NCBI GenBank assembly: GCA_014621425.1
Contig: JAANBB010000144.1
Span: forward strand, 21,190 to 85,189
Direction of reading: 5' to 3'
DNA from: Cylindrodendrum hubeiense
Taxonomy: Eukaryota; Ascomycota; Sordariomycetes; Hypocreales; Nectriaceae
DNA: 64,000 nt
Shown: in pieces, positions 1 to 9,711 of the stretch
Layout: each line of letters begins with the position of its first letter
Position numbering within the stretch: position 1 is the stretch's first letter
Notes under the pieces: generated by a model
The model's input: the letters and a program-made list of their open reading frames with translations, nothing else
Told to the model about the DNA's origin: nothing
Databases searched by the model: none
Made by a program: the position numbers and the translations under genes

Positions 1-34
1 TGAAGTATTTGGAACCTGCATTCCTACTATCAAC

Positions 35-513
35 TCAGATCACAGCAATCAGTCCCTCGTCCCCATCTCCACCACAGCCCTTCCTCGCCGTCACCTCAAT
101 CTCAATCTTCATCTCATCCTTCATCAGGGCTGACTGAAACATGGTCGCTGCGGGACGGACGTCGCCGAACCACTTCTGTAAGACGGGCCACGTCTTAGGG
201 AAGTCTTCGCGATCGGGCAGGATGTAGTGGACGCGGACAACATCAGCAATGGAGGCGCCTGCATCCTTGAGCGCGGTGGCGATGTTGGTGAGTGTCTGGT
301 CAGCTTGCTCGGCAACATCAGATGAGATGGTGCCTGTCTTATAGTCGTAGCTACGCGGAGGGTGTTAGGAGGCGCTGAGGGTATGGGCCGAGTTGAGGAG
401 AGAACTTGCCCAGTTGTACCGCTTACGAAGACCCAATCACCCGTAACGACGGCTCTGGAGTAGCCGATCTGGGCCTCAAAGGCGGAACCGGAGCTGATGT
501 TCTGGCGTGACAT
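35..513 (-). CDS. Rid-family (YjgF/YER057c/UK114) protein with a GC-AG intron
   Basis: Two exons, 513-410 and 350-35, give 139 aa. The intron (409-351, 59 bp) has donor GCAAGT and acceptor CGTAG with a CTAAC branch site. Only this GC donor joins the frames and gives the family segment SGTTG-YDY. The N terminus MSRQNISSGSAFE and the strand TLTNIATALKDAGAS are typical of the small trimeric Rid fold, which clears reactive enamine/imine intermediates in its archetypal members. The C-terminal signature is MKIEIEVTA. The residue matching the catalytic Arg of E. coli RidA (motif PARS) reads PAAT here by eye, so this may belong to an Arg-lacking Rid subgroup of unknown activity. The start is the ATG at 513; an open frame extends upstream but has no family similarity. 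Family assignment is firm, function is not. Confidence 0.9.
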
Positions 514-1352
514 GGTGGGTTGCTTCAAGCTTGAATGTGTTGAACCACGAGGAAGATGCAGAAAATAGTAGGACTTGACAGTTATAAAACCAGTCCTCAA
601 GCTCGAGCAAAGGAAGGCGGAAGCGGGATATTTGTACTCATTCAATGAACTGAGGTGTTATCTCAACTGGTGAGTCACGCCCTTGCACAACATCTTCAGT
701 CCGGTAGTTAGCTTCCGTCAGCGGAATTTAGCAGTGTAAGTACAGTAGCTCCGGATGAAGCGTGGGGCAGCGCCGCATTTGGCTTTGCTTCGGCTCGCGG
801 GTCTGCCACGTGGGGTCCCTGTCACGTCCTGCGCCGAAGAGGCATTGGCTCCAGAAGAATTGTTCAGTTGTAATTTTGCATCACGAGAAGTTGAGAACCC
901 AGCTGGAGCCATGTATAATTGGGCCGATCGTGGGCCTGTATTAGTGTTGTTATTGGAGGTCCGCGGGATATGGGCTCAAGACGGAGTTTTGTCGATGAAG
1001 TTGGCCATGACCTCAGTTCTCCACCCAGCGAGGTTGCGTTGGCTCAAACAATTCATTGAGCCTGGGATAGTACTTTGTTCTGCGGACTATCGAACGTACC
1101 TGTTAAAATGCGAGCGTTCCCAATTGTCATGGCCCTACCAAATCTGACATGCTGGAAGGCATGGGAGCTTGCACCCCGGATATCAAGTAGAGTTTGGCCA
1201 TGTTGGGATTTGTTTGCATTGTCTTCAACTAGGTTTTTAAATTCGTACGTCAGGACGTGATATATAATCGTGGAGAGGTCGAAGTGCCCGGGCGAGCGCC
1301 GCAATGGCTACAGTACTGTACATATGTTACACTCTCACACCACCCGACTCGC
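514..1352. other. Intergenic, promoter side of the Rid gene
   Basis: This spacer holds the 5' flank of the Rid gene and the 3' flank of the Aim41 gene. Open frames of up to 130 codons on both strands overlap one another and show no family motif. I see no RNA gene or repeat. Confidence 0.5.
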
Positions 1353-1940
1353 TTAAGCGGTCAGTTCCTTAACCATCTTAGCGATCTCTTTCTTATCAAC
1401 ATCCTTGCCCTCAAGAGCACCCGACAGGCGCTTCATCACGTCACCCATGATGGACTTGAGGTTGATTCCAGCGGCCTTGGACGCCTCGACGGCCTCCTGC
1501 ACGAGGGCCTTGAGCTCAGCCTCGCCCAGCGTCTGCACCCCGCTGCCAGCCACGTATTCCTCTAGCACCTTGATCTGACCCTCCTCCTTCTGGACGAGGT
1601 CCTCGCGGCCAGCGGTCTTAGCCTCAGTGACGGCGTCTGCAGAGCTCTTCTGGATCTTGCGGATCAGGGCAACAAGCTGGATATCGGTTCGGATGGGGCT
1701 GGCCGTTTTGGAAGCATTGAGGTTGGCGGACAGGATGGCGCGAAGGACAGCCAGACGCGGCGCGTCCTTGGCACGCATGGCTGACTTGAGGTCGGCCTTG
1801 AGCTTGGACAGCAGTGGCGGGGGAGCATCGTCAGTCGTCGAGTAGAAGCGACAGGTACGGTTCGCAGACGTGCGGAGGGAGCTGCTGAGGCGCGGGGCCC
1901 GCAGCGCTCGGAGGAGTTGCATTGATGGCTTGAAAGACAT
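1353..1940 (-). CDS. AIM41: Mitochondrial YqeY/GatB-like protein, Aim41 family
   Basis: Single exon, 195 aa. The first 35 residues are rich in Arg, Ser and Leu with no acids and end in a plausible cleavage region near CRFYSTTDD, fitting mitochondrial import. The rest is a YqeY domain: LKADLKSAMRAKDAPRLAVLR, then LIRKIQKSSADAV, and a C-terminal helical tail ending in KEIAKMVKELTA. YqeY domains resemble the C-terminal tRNA-binding part of GatB; yeast Aim41 is a mitochondrial protein affecting mitochondrial inheritance, with its molecular role unsettled. An in-frame Met at residue 7 is an alternative start. It lies about 840 bp from the Rid gene on the same strand. Confidence 0.9.
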   Translation of the reverse strand: MSFKPSMQLLRALRAPRLSSSLRTSANRTCRFYSTTDDAPPPLLSKLKADLKSAMRAKDAPRLAVLRAILSANLNASKTASPIRTDIQLVALIRKIQKSSADAVTEAKTAGREDLVQKEEGQIKVLEEYVAGSGVQTLGEAELKALVQEAVEASKAAGINLKSIMGDVMKRLSGALEGKDVDKKEIAKMVKELTA

Positions 1941-4229
1941 GATGGACGGGGTTATCGATCAATTTGTGCGAGGTATGCGCTGGCCAAGTCAGGAATTGGG
2001 GCGTTGCGAAGTGTTGCAATGTGAAGCAAGGTGAATATGATGGCTGAATTGCGAGAGCTCAAGCTTGGGGCGAGCTTTAAAATTTCCGGACCGAATAATT
2101 GCGCTCAATTGGCCAGCGTTGGACTGGTGCCACGCCCTCCACGCCCACCGCAACATGATCTCACCATCTCAAGGTCTATACTTACAAAGACCGCAAAGGA
2201 TCAATTGAGTGTAAAAAATACAAATTTGTTCAAGAGCTATCCGCAGGTCCCTCGAAATCACATCTTGCGCAAAGATAATTAGTCTGACGTGCTAAATTGG
2301 CATTCCCTGTGGTGCAGGGTATTAAACCATGGCTTTTTCAGACATGATATTTTGGGATATCTAAAGACTTTGTCAAGAACTTCAACAACGTGAAGTAAGG
2401 AACGATGAACGCCTGGTTTCTACGACGAATGAATGTAAAATACTTGACTATTTGTGAGGGGGGTTTAGCATGGGACACCATAATGATGCGGTCGAGGGGA
2501 GACAACGCTAAGGAGGGGTGGATGGCTCATTGGGACAACTAGCATGGGCTTATTGGATTAGCTGCTTGCTTCCTCGCACTGGAGACACACCAATGAGCGC
2601 GCAGATTAATTTACTATCAAGGTCATTGCTTCGACCCAATTCCATTCTCAAGGTCGTTGGTAGCTGAGATGAGGCTGTAAAGTCGGTGGCCGAATCAGCG
2701 CTCGCCATTGGCCTACGGAATGCAACTGTTGTCTGCCGGCGTTAGCGGTGTAGGTCACTCCTGAAGAGACAGGGTTCGTTGGAGTGAGCCAAGCTTCCCA
2801 ACACGGCGCAGTGCATCTACAGCCACGACGTCGACGACGACCCATCTCCCATCTCGGGTAATTTTCGATAGAGACTTTGGTACGTATCTGCTAGTTGAAA
2901 CCTATGAGGAAACAGGTGGGGGAAGAGGAACCATCATCTCCGTGCTCCTCTCACTCTGCTATCCTGCCATTGGCCTTGACGTCGACGAGATCGACAAGTC
3001 TCGGAGAACGCTAAATCACCTGATCGGTTTGGCACCTGCAATCTCATGCGAAGACCAGGGTTGACCAGGATCGGGGGACGCTTCCGTTGATAATTTCAAC
3101 CCACTAGGGGTTGCGCTAACTGACCGGCCGCCCGCCAGGGATCGATGTGAGGATGGCATCGGATGGGAATGGCGCAGCGGGGGACCTGTGGCAGCTGGAC
3201 TACCCCGTATCGGCCCGGGCGTCGTTTGGGGCGTGTGCTGGATATCATGCGGCTTCTTGGTCGTCACGCCTCACCTCAAGCGAAACTTGGCCCTGGCCGT
3301 GGCTTTCTCCCACATATCTTAGGCAGTACTCCGTTTGCTACTCGGGGTCCCAAATCTTGGCTGCGGAAGACAAGGATGGGTGTCGTACCTGGTGAAGGGT
3401 TCCCGTATCCAGGTACTGCATGTAAGCCAACATATGATATGTGAGTATTGAAGCGATGTATTGGTGGTCTGCCGGGATGGGTGGGTTCGCAAGAGGTACG
3501 GGATGGACCCGCGCATACCCTCTTCCCCTTTCCGCCTTTGCCCTTGCGGCTCGACATTAGTGGACTGTCCCAGAGCTCGGAGGGGGAATTGAGTGGCACG
3601 GCATTCTCCCAGTCTCCAGCTGCTACATCGCTGGTCCCGTCCTGTCGGTAGCGAGGTGTCCAGGGCCAGTCAATGCCGGCCAAGGGCCCTGGCAGTAATA
3701 AGACAGCAATAGCAGCCACCTCGAATGAGGAGGGGGAACACACCAGTTTGTCAGCTTTCATTTCTACTGTGCTTGTTGCCTCTCCCGTAGAAGACTACTA
3801 CATGCCCAATGTGTGCCTGAGGTAGGAGGAAGGGAGGGAGGGAGGTAGGTATCTTTGTTCGTTTGGTCAAAATATTGTTCCACATCGTTCCTGCCATCTC
3901 CTGGTGCCCACGTCACGTCTGTCGGTACTTGCCTTTCTGCACGCCCACACACCCACCCACCCACCGACTTCTTGCCCTTCTCGGCCGACGGCGCCACTTG
4001 CGTTCCTCCGAGCGGTCTAAACCTTCTTTCAACCTCATCCTCATCGAAAACAAGTCCGAGGCTCGTCGATTCTCCTCCTTGGCAGCTCAGCCTCCTCACA
4101 TGCCCGGCGTTGGAATGCTGCGCATACCGCCGTTTCGTTTCTATCCTCCCTATCCCAACATCTCCAGGACGTCTTCTTGGCAACCCGTTATGCCCCACAA
4201 CACCTGACGAGTTCTGGATTTCGAAATCA
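1941..4229. other. Gene-poor spacer
   Basis: No supported gene. The first few hundred bases are the promoter side of the Aim41 gene. A GGGA/GGTA purine run lies near 3830-3848. Open frames around 3150-3760 and 3764-4330 are overlapping and opposite-strand, with no recognisable domain. Confidence 0.45.
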
Positions 4230-5953
4230 TCATCGACGTGGTTTCCGGCCAATGACGACGTAACTGCGGTTTTAACAGTCAACATACTTCTGTCACTCCT
4301 AGAACCCATGGGCTCGCGATGAAAGGCCACTTACACGGGAAAATACGCCTGCGGTTTCCGCATCACATTCCTCCTGTCAGTTTCTCTGTTGCTCTCTCGA
4401 CGTTGGAGTGGAAGCCAGGAGAACTCTCACCTTAAACGCCGGGTTACCCGCCTCACTCCTTGCTTGCGCTATCAGCAGTTGGAAGTCGGTTAATGTCATT
4501 CTGCCATGCACAGTCAGCCCAAGTAACTTGACAGCCAGCCACGCAGTACTTACCCCAGGAGCTGCGTAAAAGGGTACAGCGCCAGTGAGTATAGCATGAG
4601 ATTCACATTCTCGTTATTCGCCCAGCCGATATTATAGTCTCGAGGATCTGGTCGTTCACACGCCGTCAGAGCAATCCCGTCGTCGGTTAAATTCGCGGCA
4701 CTTTACCATTCGACCAAGCGCACATCGGTAGCGTCAACAGTCTTGATTCGATCTCGGTGAAGCCCGCGCTCCTCATCCAATTCGCCAGCTGCAACGGTGC
4801 CCGAGGGTCCTTGTAGGGCTGTGCGCTTTGTAGATACTGCCTTGACCATCTCGATAACGCATGGTCTATTCCAGGGTTCATCATCAGCAATGTCCCTCGA
4901 ATTATGAACGTCTCAAATTCTCGCCTCTGCTTAATGTTCCATTGTCGGACTGGGCGTTGAAGTATATTTCAACCATTTGGCACCATCCTCCCGGCCGCAA
5001 GACTCGAAAAATGTCTCGAATGTAGCTTCGCCATCGATTCGCGTGGATGCCCCCTGCCATCATTTGGCTGTGGACAAGGTCGAAATGGTTGGACCGGAAC
5101 GTGAACCTGGTTCAGAATCGCCTATTCAGCCAGGGGCTCATCACTTGAAAAGTTGGCTATCTCACCGTCCGTTGAGGTCGTCGACTTGAAGTTCGAGGTT
5201 GTCTGGGGGATTTTCTGGGATCATGTGCGGACTCACGTCTATTCCCAAAACCTGTGTATCTCACTGTTAGCTGAATGCACGGGACCGGACTTCGAAAATT
5301 CTGAAAGAGATGCTCTTGGGTCTTTTGATCCCTAGATGCCAAAAATATTCGTTGTTCTCTCCAAAGCCCCTGCAGATGATCGCGCTCCTCGGGTTCGATA
5401 AACTCCGCCATGCCAGGGATCCGTACCCTCCGCAGAGGATATCGTCCCGTATCAGGTGTCATTTAAGGCTTTGTCGACTTGTTTGATTGACGAGGTGTTA
5501 TGCGGGCCGATTTGGCAAGCTGGTGGGAATTCAGAGATGGAGGCATCGACGTACCTCCGCGTTTGGGTTTTGTGTGGCCACGTCCACGGCCCATTCTCCC
5601 GATCCACATCCACAATCAAGGATCCTTCTTGGACTCCTGACGGGAGGGAATATTAACCTGTTGTCGAATACGCTGTTGAGCACTCCGTGCATCAGCTCAA
5701 GTCGTGCAATCTCGTCCTGAGCCAACTTGTCAGGTTCCATCGGCGTTGATTTGGGCGAATGCAGACTTTGCTTCCTACCTCATCGATGGGTACAAAATAT
5801 GTCCCGTTCGTAAGGGCATATTGCTGATAACTGCGACCATGGTATTCGACAATCTCGGTGAACGTTTCGTCAAGGGGCACTGTGCCGTCTCTTCAAAGGG
5901 GCTTAGCAATGCACTCTAGCTGGCGACCAAGGATCCTCTTACTCGGCATCCAT
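4230..5953 (-). CDS. LaeA-like SAM-dependent methyltransferase, 10 exons
   Basis: Exons by hand: 5953-5943, 5890-5779, 5716-5555, 5251-5166, 5106-4925, 4865-4707, 4647-4554, 4500-4431, 4348-4335, 4263-4230. They total 924 nt, in frame, 307 aa. SAM motif I is ILDCGCGSGEW at about residues 73-83, followed by VLGIDVSPHM, FDLVHSQMMAGG (about 132) and VLRPGGWCQMVE (about 159). The C terminus AYFPV-YVVIGRKP matches the usual end of this family. Introns are 52-82 bp except one of 303 bp (5554-5252). The fifth intron (4924-4866) appears to use a GC donor (GCGAGA); a weak GT donor at 4910 is an alternative. Relatives include regulators of secondary metabolism such as LaeA, but most paralogs have no known substrate, so the role is open. 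No biosynthetic gene is intact next to it. Family certain; exact exons likely. Confidence 0.82.
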
Positions 5954-6153
5954 AATGGTGGCTAGGATTCGGAACCTTCCAAATGTCGACGAGTTTGCAA
6001 GTATGAGATGGGCTTGGCTATCATTTAACGATATAGATCAGGTTGGATACGTTTCTGTTCAGCGCGATTTAGGTTACTATCCGTTACTAAGGAGTCAGGT
6101 GGTACGCCGAGCGTGGCCCCAGTCCACACATCAAGAGCCACCCTGGCACTGGG

Positions 6154-6432
6154 ATGCAGTCTCTAAAGACATATCTGGGTCTAAGGAGGCTCCTGCATAC
6201 GGCGACCGTGGATTGGACTTACAAAGCAGGAGAAAGTTCTCCCGTGAGCAGGGTGGAGATCACCAAATCTGAATCGTTTAGATTGGATGTCAAAGGCTGT
6301 GATTTTCAAGATATTGCGCCGATCTTGGGTCCCGAGGGCGTTATTGCGTCTCCAGCACTTGCTCTGAGTTCTGCCACCTCAGCCCTGAGCCCACTTTGGC
6401 ATCAGGGATCAGCCGGAGACCTAGGGCTGTGA
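6154..6432 (+). pseudogene. Possible relic of a reducing polyketide synthase (very tentative)
   Basis: A 92-codon open frame includes VDWTYKAGESS and, 30 residues on, VKGCDFQDIAPILG. The second stretch fits the pattern G-x-(N/D)-F-x-D-(I/V)-x3-LG that opens the medium-chain reductase (enoyl reductase) domain of polyketide synthases. The first could match the W/D-E-Y-x(5)-G segment that precedes it. Nothing before or after extends the match convincingly, and no ketosynthase motif is visible. It could be chance. Confidence 0.15.
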
Positions 6433-8186
6433 GCTAGTCTATATGGACAATGACTCAAGACCGATGGGATGTGGCTGGTTATCAGAGAACGGCAAACATT
6501 AGTGTCAGTGAGTTCTTGATCGATGTGGCAAGTGCCCGACTGCTGGTAAGTGTGAGTTCGTTAACCGCGTTTGGTGTCTTAGCTGCCTAAGATGGGACAA
6601 ATTTTGTGCCGTTCTCGGTCTGGACTTTGGGGTAACGGATCACCATGGGATGAAATCAGACGAAGCTCACTGGAACGCATTGGTACGCCTCGTTTACGAC
6701 CCTGTTCCATGCTTGGGCAACGACATTGGTTCCACTCCAAGTGGAGGGGTTGGTGTGCCGCATGTCCAGACATGATTGCGGTCAACCACAGATGCATCGC
6801 TGGGCTCCAGGGTCTGCCTCTTGTGGCCCCCCATTGGAGCCACCTAAATGGATCCATACCTGGACAGAAGCCTTCCCACCATGTTGAATGCCTGCAAGGA
6901 ATCGAGACCTGAGGAATCTACGGACGGCCCGGAGCAGGTTATAAGAGAAGGGGCACGAATACGAATCGTTTCAAGTCAATGTCAACATCATTGCACCCCC
7001 CCACGGATGTTTTCGTCTTCTGTCCGATGTGGTGCCTTTGGGGAGCTGTGTGATACAACATAAAGAGGGGCACTGGTTGTTTGATGACGTCTTGCAGGGG
7101 CCAAGGCAGGGCTTCTTAGCCAACAAGAGGCCCGTTAGTAGACGGAATAGCGACAAGCCGTGCCAATACCGAGGACATGGACTTGGGACTTGGGCATGAG
7201 GTGGGTTGAAGTTGCCAGGCCATCCTTGAAGCCGGGCTTTACTGGAAAGTGGCGAGCTGTCAGGAATGGGAATGGTGTGGCACTCTGGGGTCCATGAGTA
7301 TTTCCTAGCCCATATTGGGGATGCAGCCGAAGAACGAGCAATCGGTTGTGAGTCTAAAGAGTGTTACCACCGAGGCTGAACATCGTCCAGGCTCAGGGGT
7401 ATCGGGTCGATCCACCTTCTGGAAAACAGGCCCCAACAAGGTCGTGCAAAGGAAATTCCAGGACCATGATCAAAAGGCTTCAACTCTTCACCGCCTCCTG
7501 TGTCCACTCGCAGGCCGACGATGGCCCCCTCGGACAGCAAGCGGCATATTATGCACCACCCAGAGGTAGCCTACAGGAGGAGGTTTCTAGTGGTAGGGGC
7601 TGACAGGAATAGGCCTCATGGCCACATTGGCGTAGGGACTGGGTCGCTAAGTTGCATCGGGCCGCGGCCTTTCGCGCTGGTGCAGATTGACATTTTCCCG
7701 CCCGTCAGCTGGTCCTTGTTAGGCCTCTCCCGTTCGTGTGAACATCATACGAGCAGCCATTCCCTGGCCGGCGTCGAAGGGGGTTTGGATCAAATGAGAC
7801 AGCGTGATGGGAGTCGGTGCGCTTCGCATCTCAACGGGTCAAACTTGACGACTGGACAGGCCGATGGAGACAAACGCATGGCATGGGAAAACCGCGTTCT
7901 CGGCGACTCCTGCCACCAACGGACCCAACCGTTCTGATCCTGCTCCCGGGTCCTTGGGGCCTGGAGCCAAGCTTGGAACCAGGACTCTGGCGCCGTCCGT
8001 CCAGGGTTAGTGCTGGCAGTGGGTTCACTTGGATAACCATCCCCTACCCCTACTCCCGCATCCCCCACAAGGGACCTCTCGTCCCCAACGTGCCCATGCC
8101 TCATCTGGCCTTTGGCAACATCCACAGTGAGCAGGGCCCTACCGGGCTGTAGAGAGAAGCCGAACCGCGAGTCCTGATGTCGGAAT

Positions 8187-8222
8187 GAGGAGGAGGAGGA
8201 GAAGGAGGAGGAGGAGGACGAC
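8187..8222. repeat. GGA/GAG trinucleotide microsatellite
   Basis: An imperfect run of GAG/GGA triplets, interrupted by GAA and followed by GACGACGA. It lies in noncoding sequence. Confidence 0.8.
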
Positions 8223-9711
8223 GAAAGATGCTACTCCTGCATCCGTATTGGACAGAATGATTGTCTGATGGAGACCAAGGCCAGAGACAGGCCAGACACG
8301 GCCAGCAAACACTTGCTTTGGACAACTGGACAACCAACCGGACAGCTAGCCAACAGCACACGGAGCACAGCGCCAAAGCTAAAGTCACCGACGCCCCGTT
8401 GTGGGCAGAAGACGCGCATATGATCAGCAAATGATTACGAGATAGCATTGCATTAGGATGGCAGGCGGGTTTGCGCAAACTTGGTGCTACGTTATCACTC
8501 TCTGCGGCGTCCCATGGCTCTGGTACCCACACCCAATCTTGTACGGCCGCTGCGGCCCGCTAGGACGGAGTGGTGTGGGGGAGACGAGAGCGCCGAACTC
8601 TGCACAAGGCTGCACGCCAGGAGGGTCCTGCTCGTGCTCCCTGCCAACAGCCCAGACAATCCCCGAAGGCACAGCTAGCGACATGCAACAGAAATCCTTG
8701 CGCGCTGATGTGCCTAGCCGCGGTCTCCCTCCAGAATTCCTGTCGACAGATGGGTGAGAGTCTCCATCCGCCGAGGCCTAGACGACGCTGGCGACATTTG
8801 CTCCGTGCTCCGTGAGTGAGCGCGGAGCTGTTGGTGCCCGCCGAGAGACAGGGGAACCTTGCTCATGCCACCGTTTGCCGACCCAAGCTCTCGGGATTCG
8901 GACCAGAGAGTCGGGATAACGGTGGGCTGTGCTGGGAAGAAGGCCGCGAGACGAGCCCTCCTTTGAGAACTTCGTGCACACCACCCTCGCCGATGCCTTC
9001 AACCAACCACATGCGCCAAGCCGACATGTGGCTGCCGGTTTCCTTGCCCCAGTCAGCGGCCCGTCGGCAAGTCACCCAAGAACTCGACGGTACCCAGGAG
9101 CGTTTCTTAAAAGAGAATCATCCAAAAAAAAAACATGTCCATTTCTATTTTGCTGTCCATTCATAACACCCGACATTTTGTCTACACTCGTCGTAATGCA
9201 TCCCGAATCCCCCGACACGCGAGGGCGTTCCCCGAAAGAGGACTAAAGAAGAAAAAAAAACATATGTAGTATTGTACAACATGACAGGTCAACTCTTGCC
9301 CCCGCACAGTTCTGTGCCCCCTCTTCGCATCTTCTACTCGATACGATCACCGTCGTTGTTTGCTTCCCCCCTGCTGTCCCGCTTACCCCCCTTTATCACT
9401 GTACTCTATACCCAAGGAGAGCAACAGCCCATGAGGGCAAAAAGGAATCTGTAATGTAGGGGATTTGAAACCGTCTCGCACGCAGCCGTCATGCAGGAGC
9501 GTCCAGAACAAGAAGTTCGTTCAGGGATATCAAAAATAATAGGGACGCATAAGAAAGGAGTCCAGGGTGCGATGCTACCCCCCCTTAAGTCAACCCGGCA
9601 CGCCGGTACATGTGACAGATTCATCTGAGAGGTGGGATTGCGGATGAATGCACAGTGGTACATGCAGCGGGGGGGACACAAGACTTGCCACCTTCTCCCG
9701 ACCGTATGCTC

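Larger units (their letters stand above)
5954..9711. other. Gene-poor spacer, possible gene relics
   Basis: No intact gene found. A plus-strand frame at 6154-6432 has a faint resemblance to the enoyl-reductase entry of a reducing polyketide synthase (see findings). A GGA/GAG-rich microsatellite lies at 8187-8222. The last 600 bp or so probably include the 3' untranslated region of the PI4-kinase gene. The many other overlapping frames carry no motif I recognise. Confidence 0.4.

Noticed and set aside
4230..5953. Broken methyltransferase pseudogene
   Set aside because: At first the frames break repeatedly, but introns at plausible splice sites restore one 307-aa frame divisible by three, so I call it a gene.
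7135..7341. Ketopantoate-reductase-like HVLGIG on the minus strand
   Set aside because: A single short Rossmann-like motif; the following sequence does not continue the family in any frame convincingly.
8101..8532. 143-codon minus-strand frame with a Pro run
   Set aside because: The Pro run comes from the GGA microsatellite; no family similarity.
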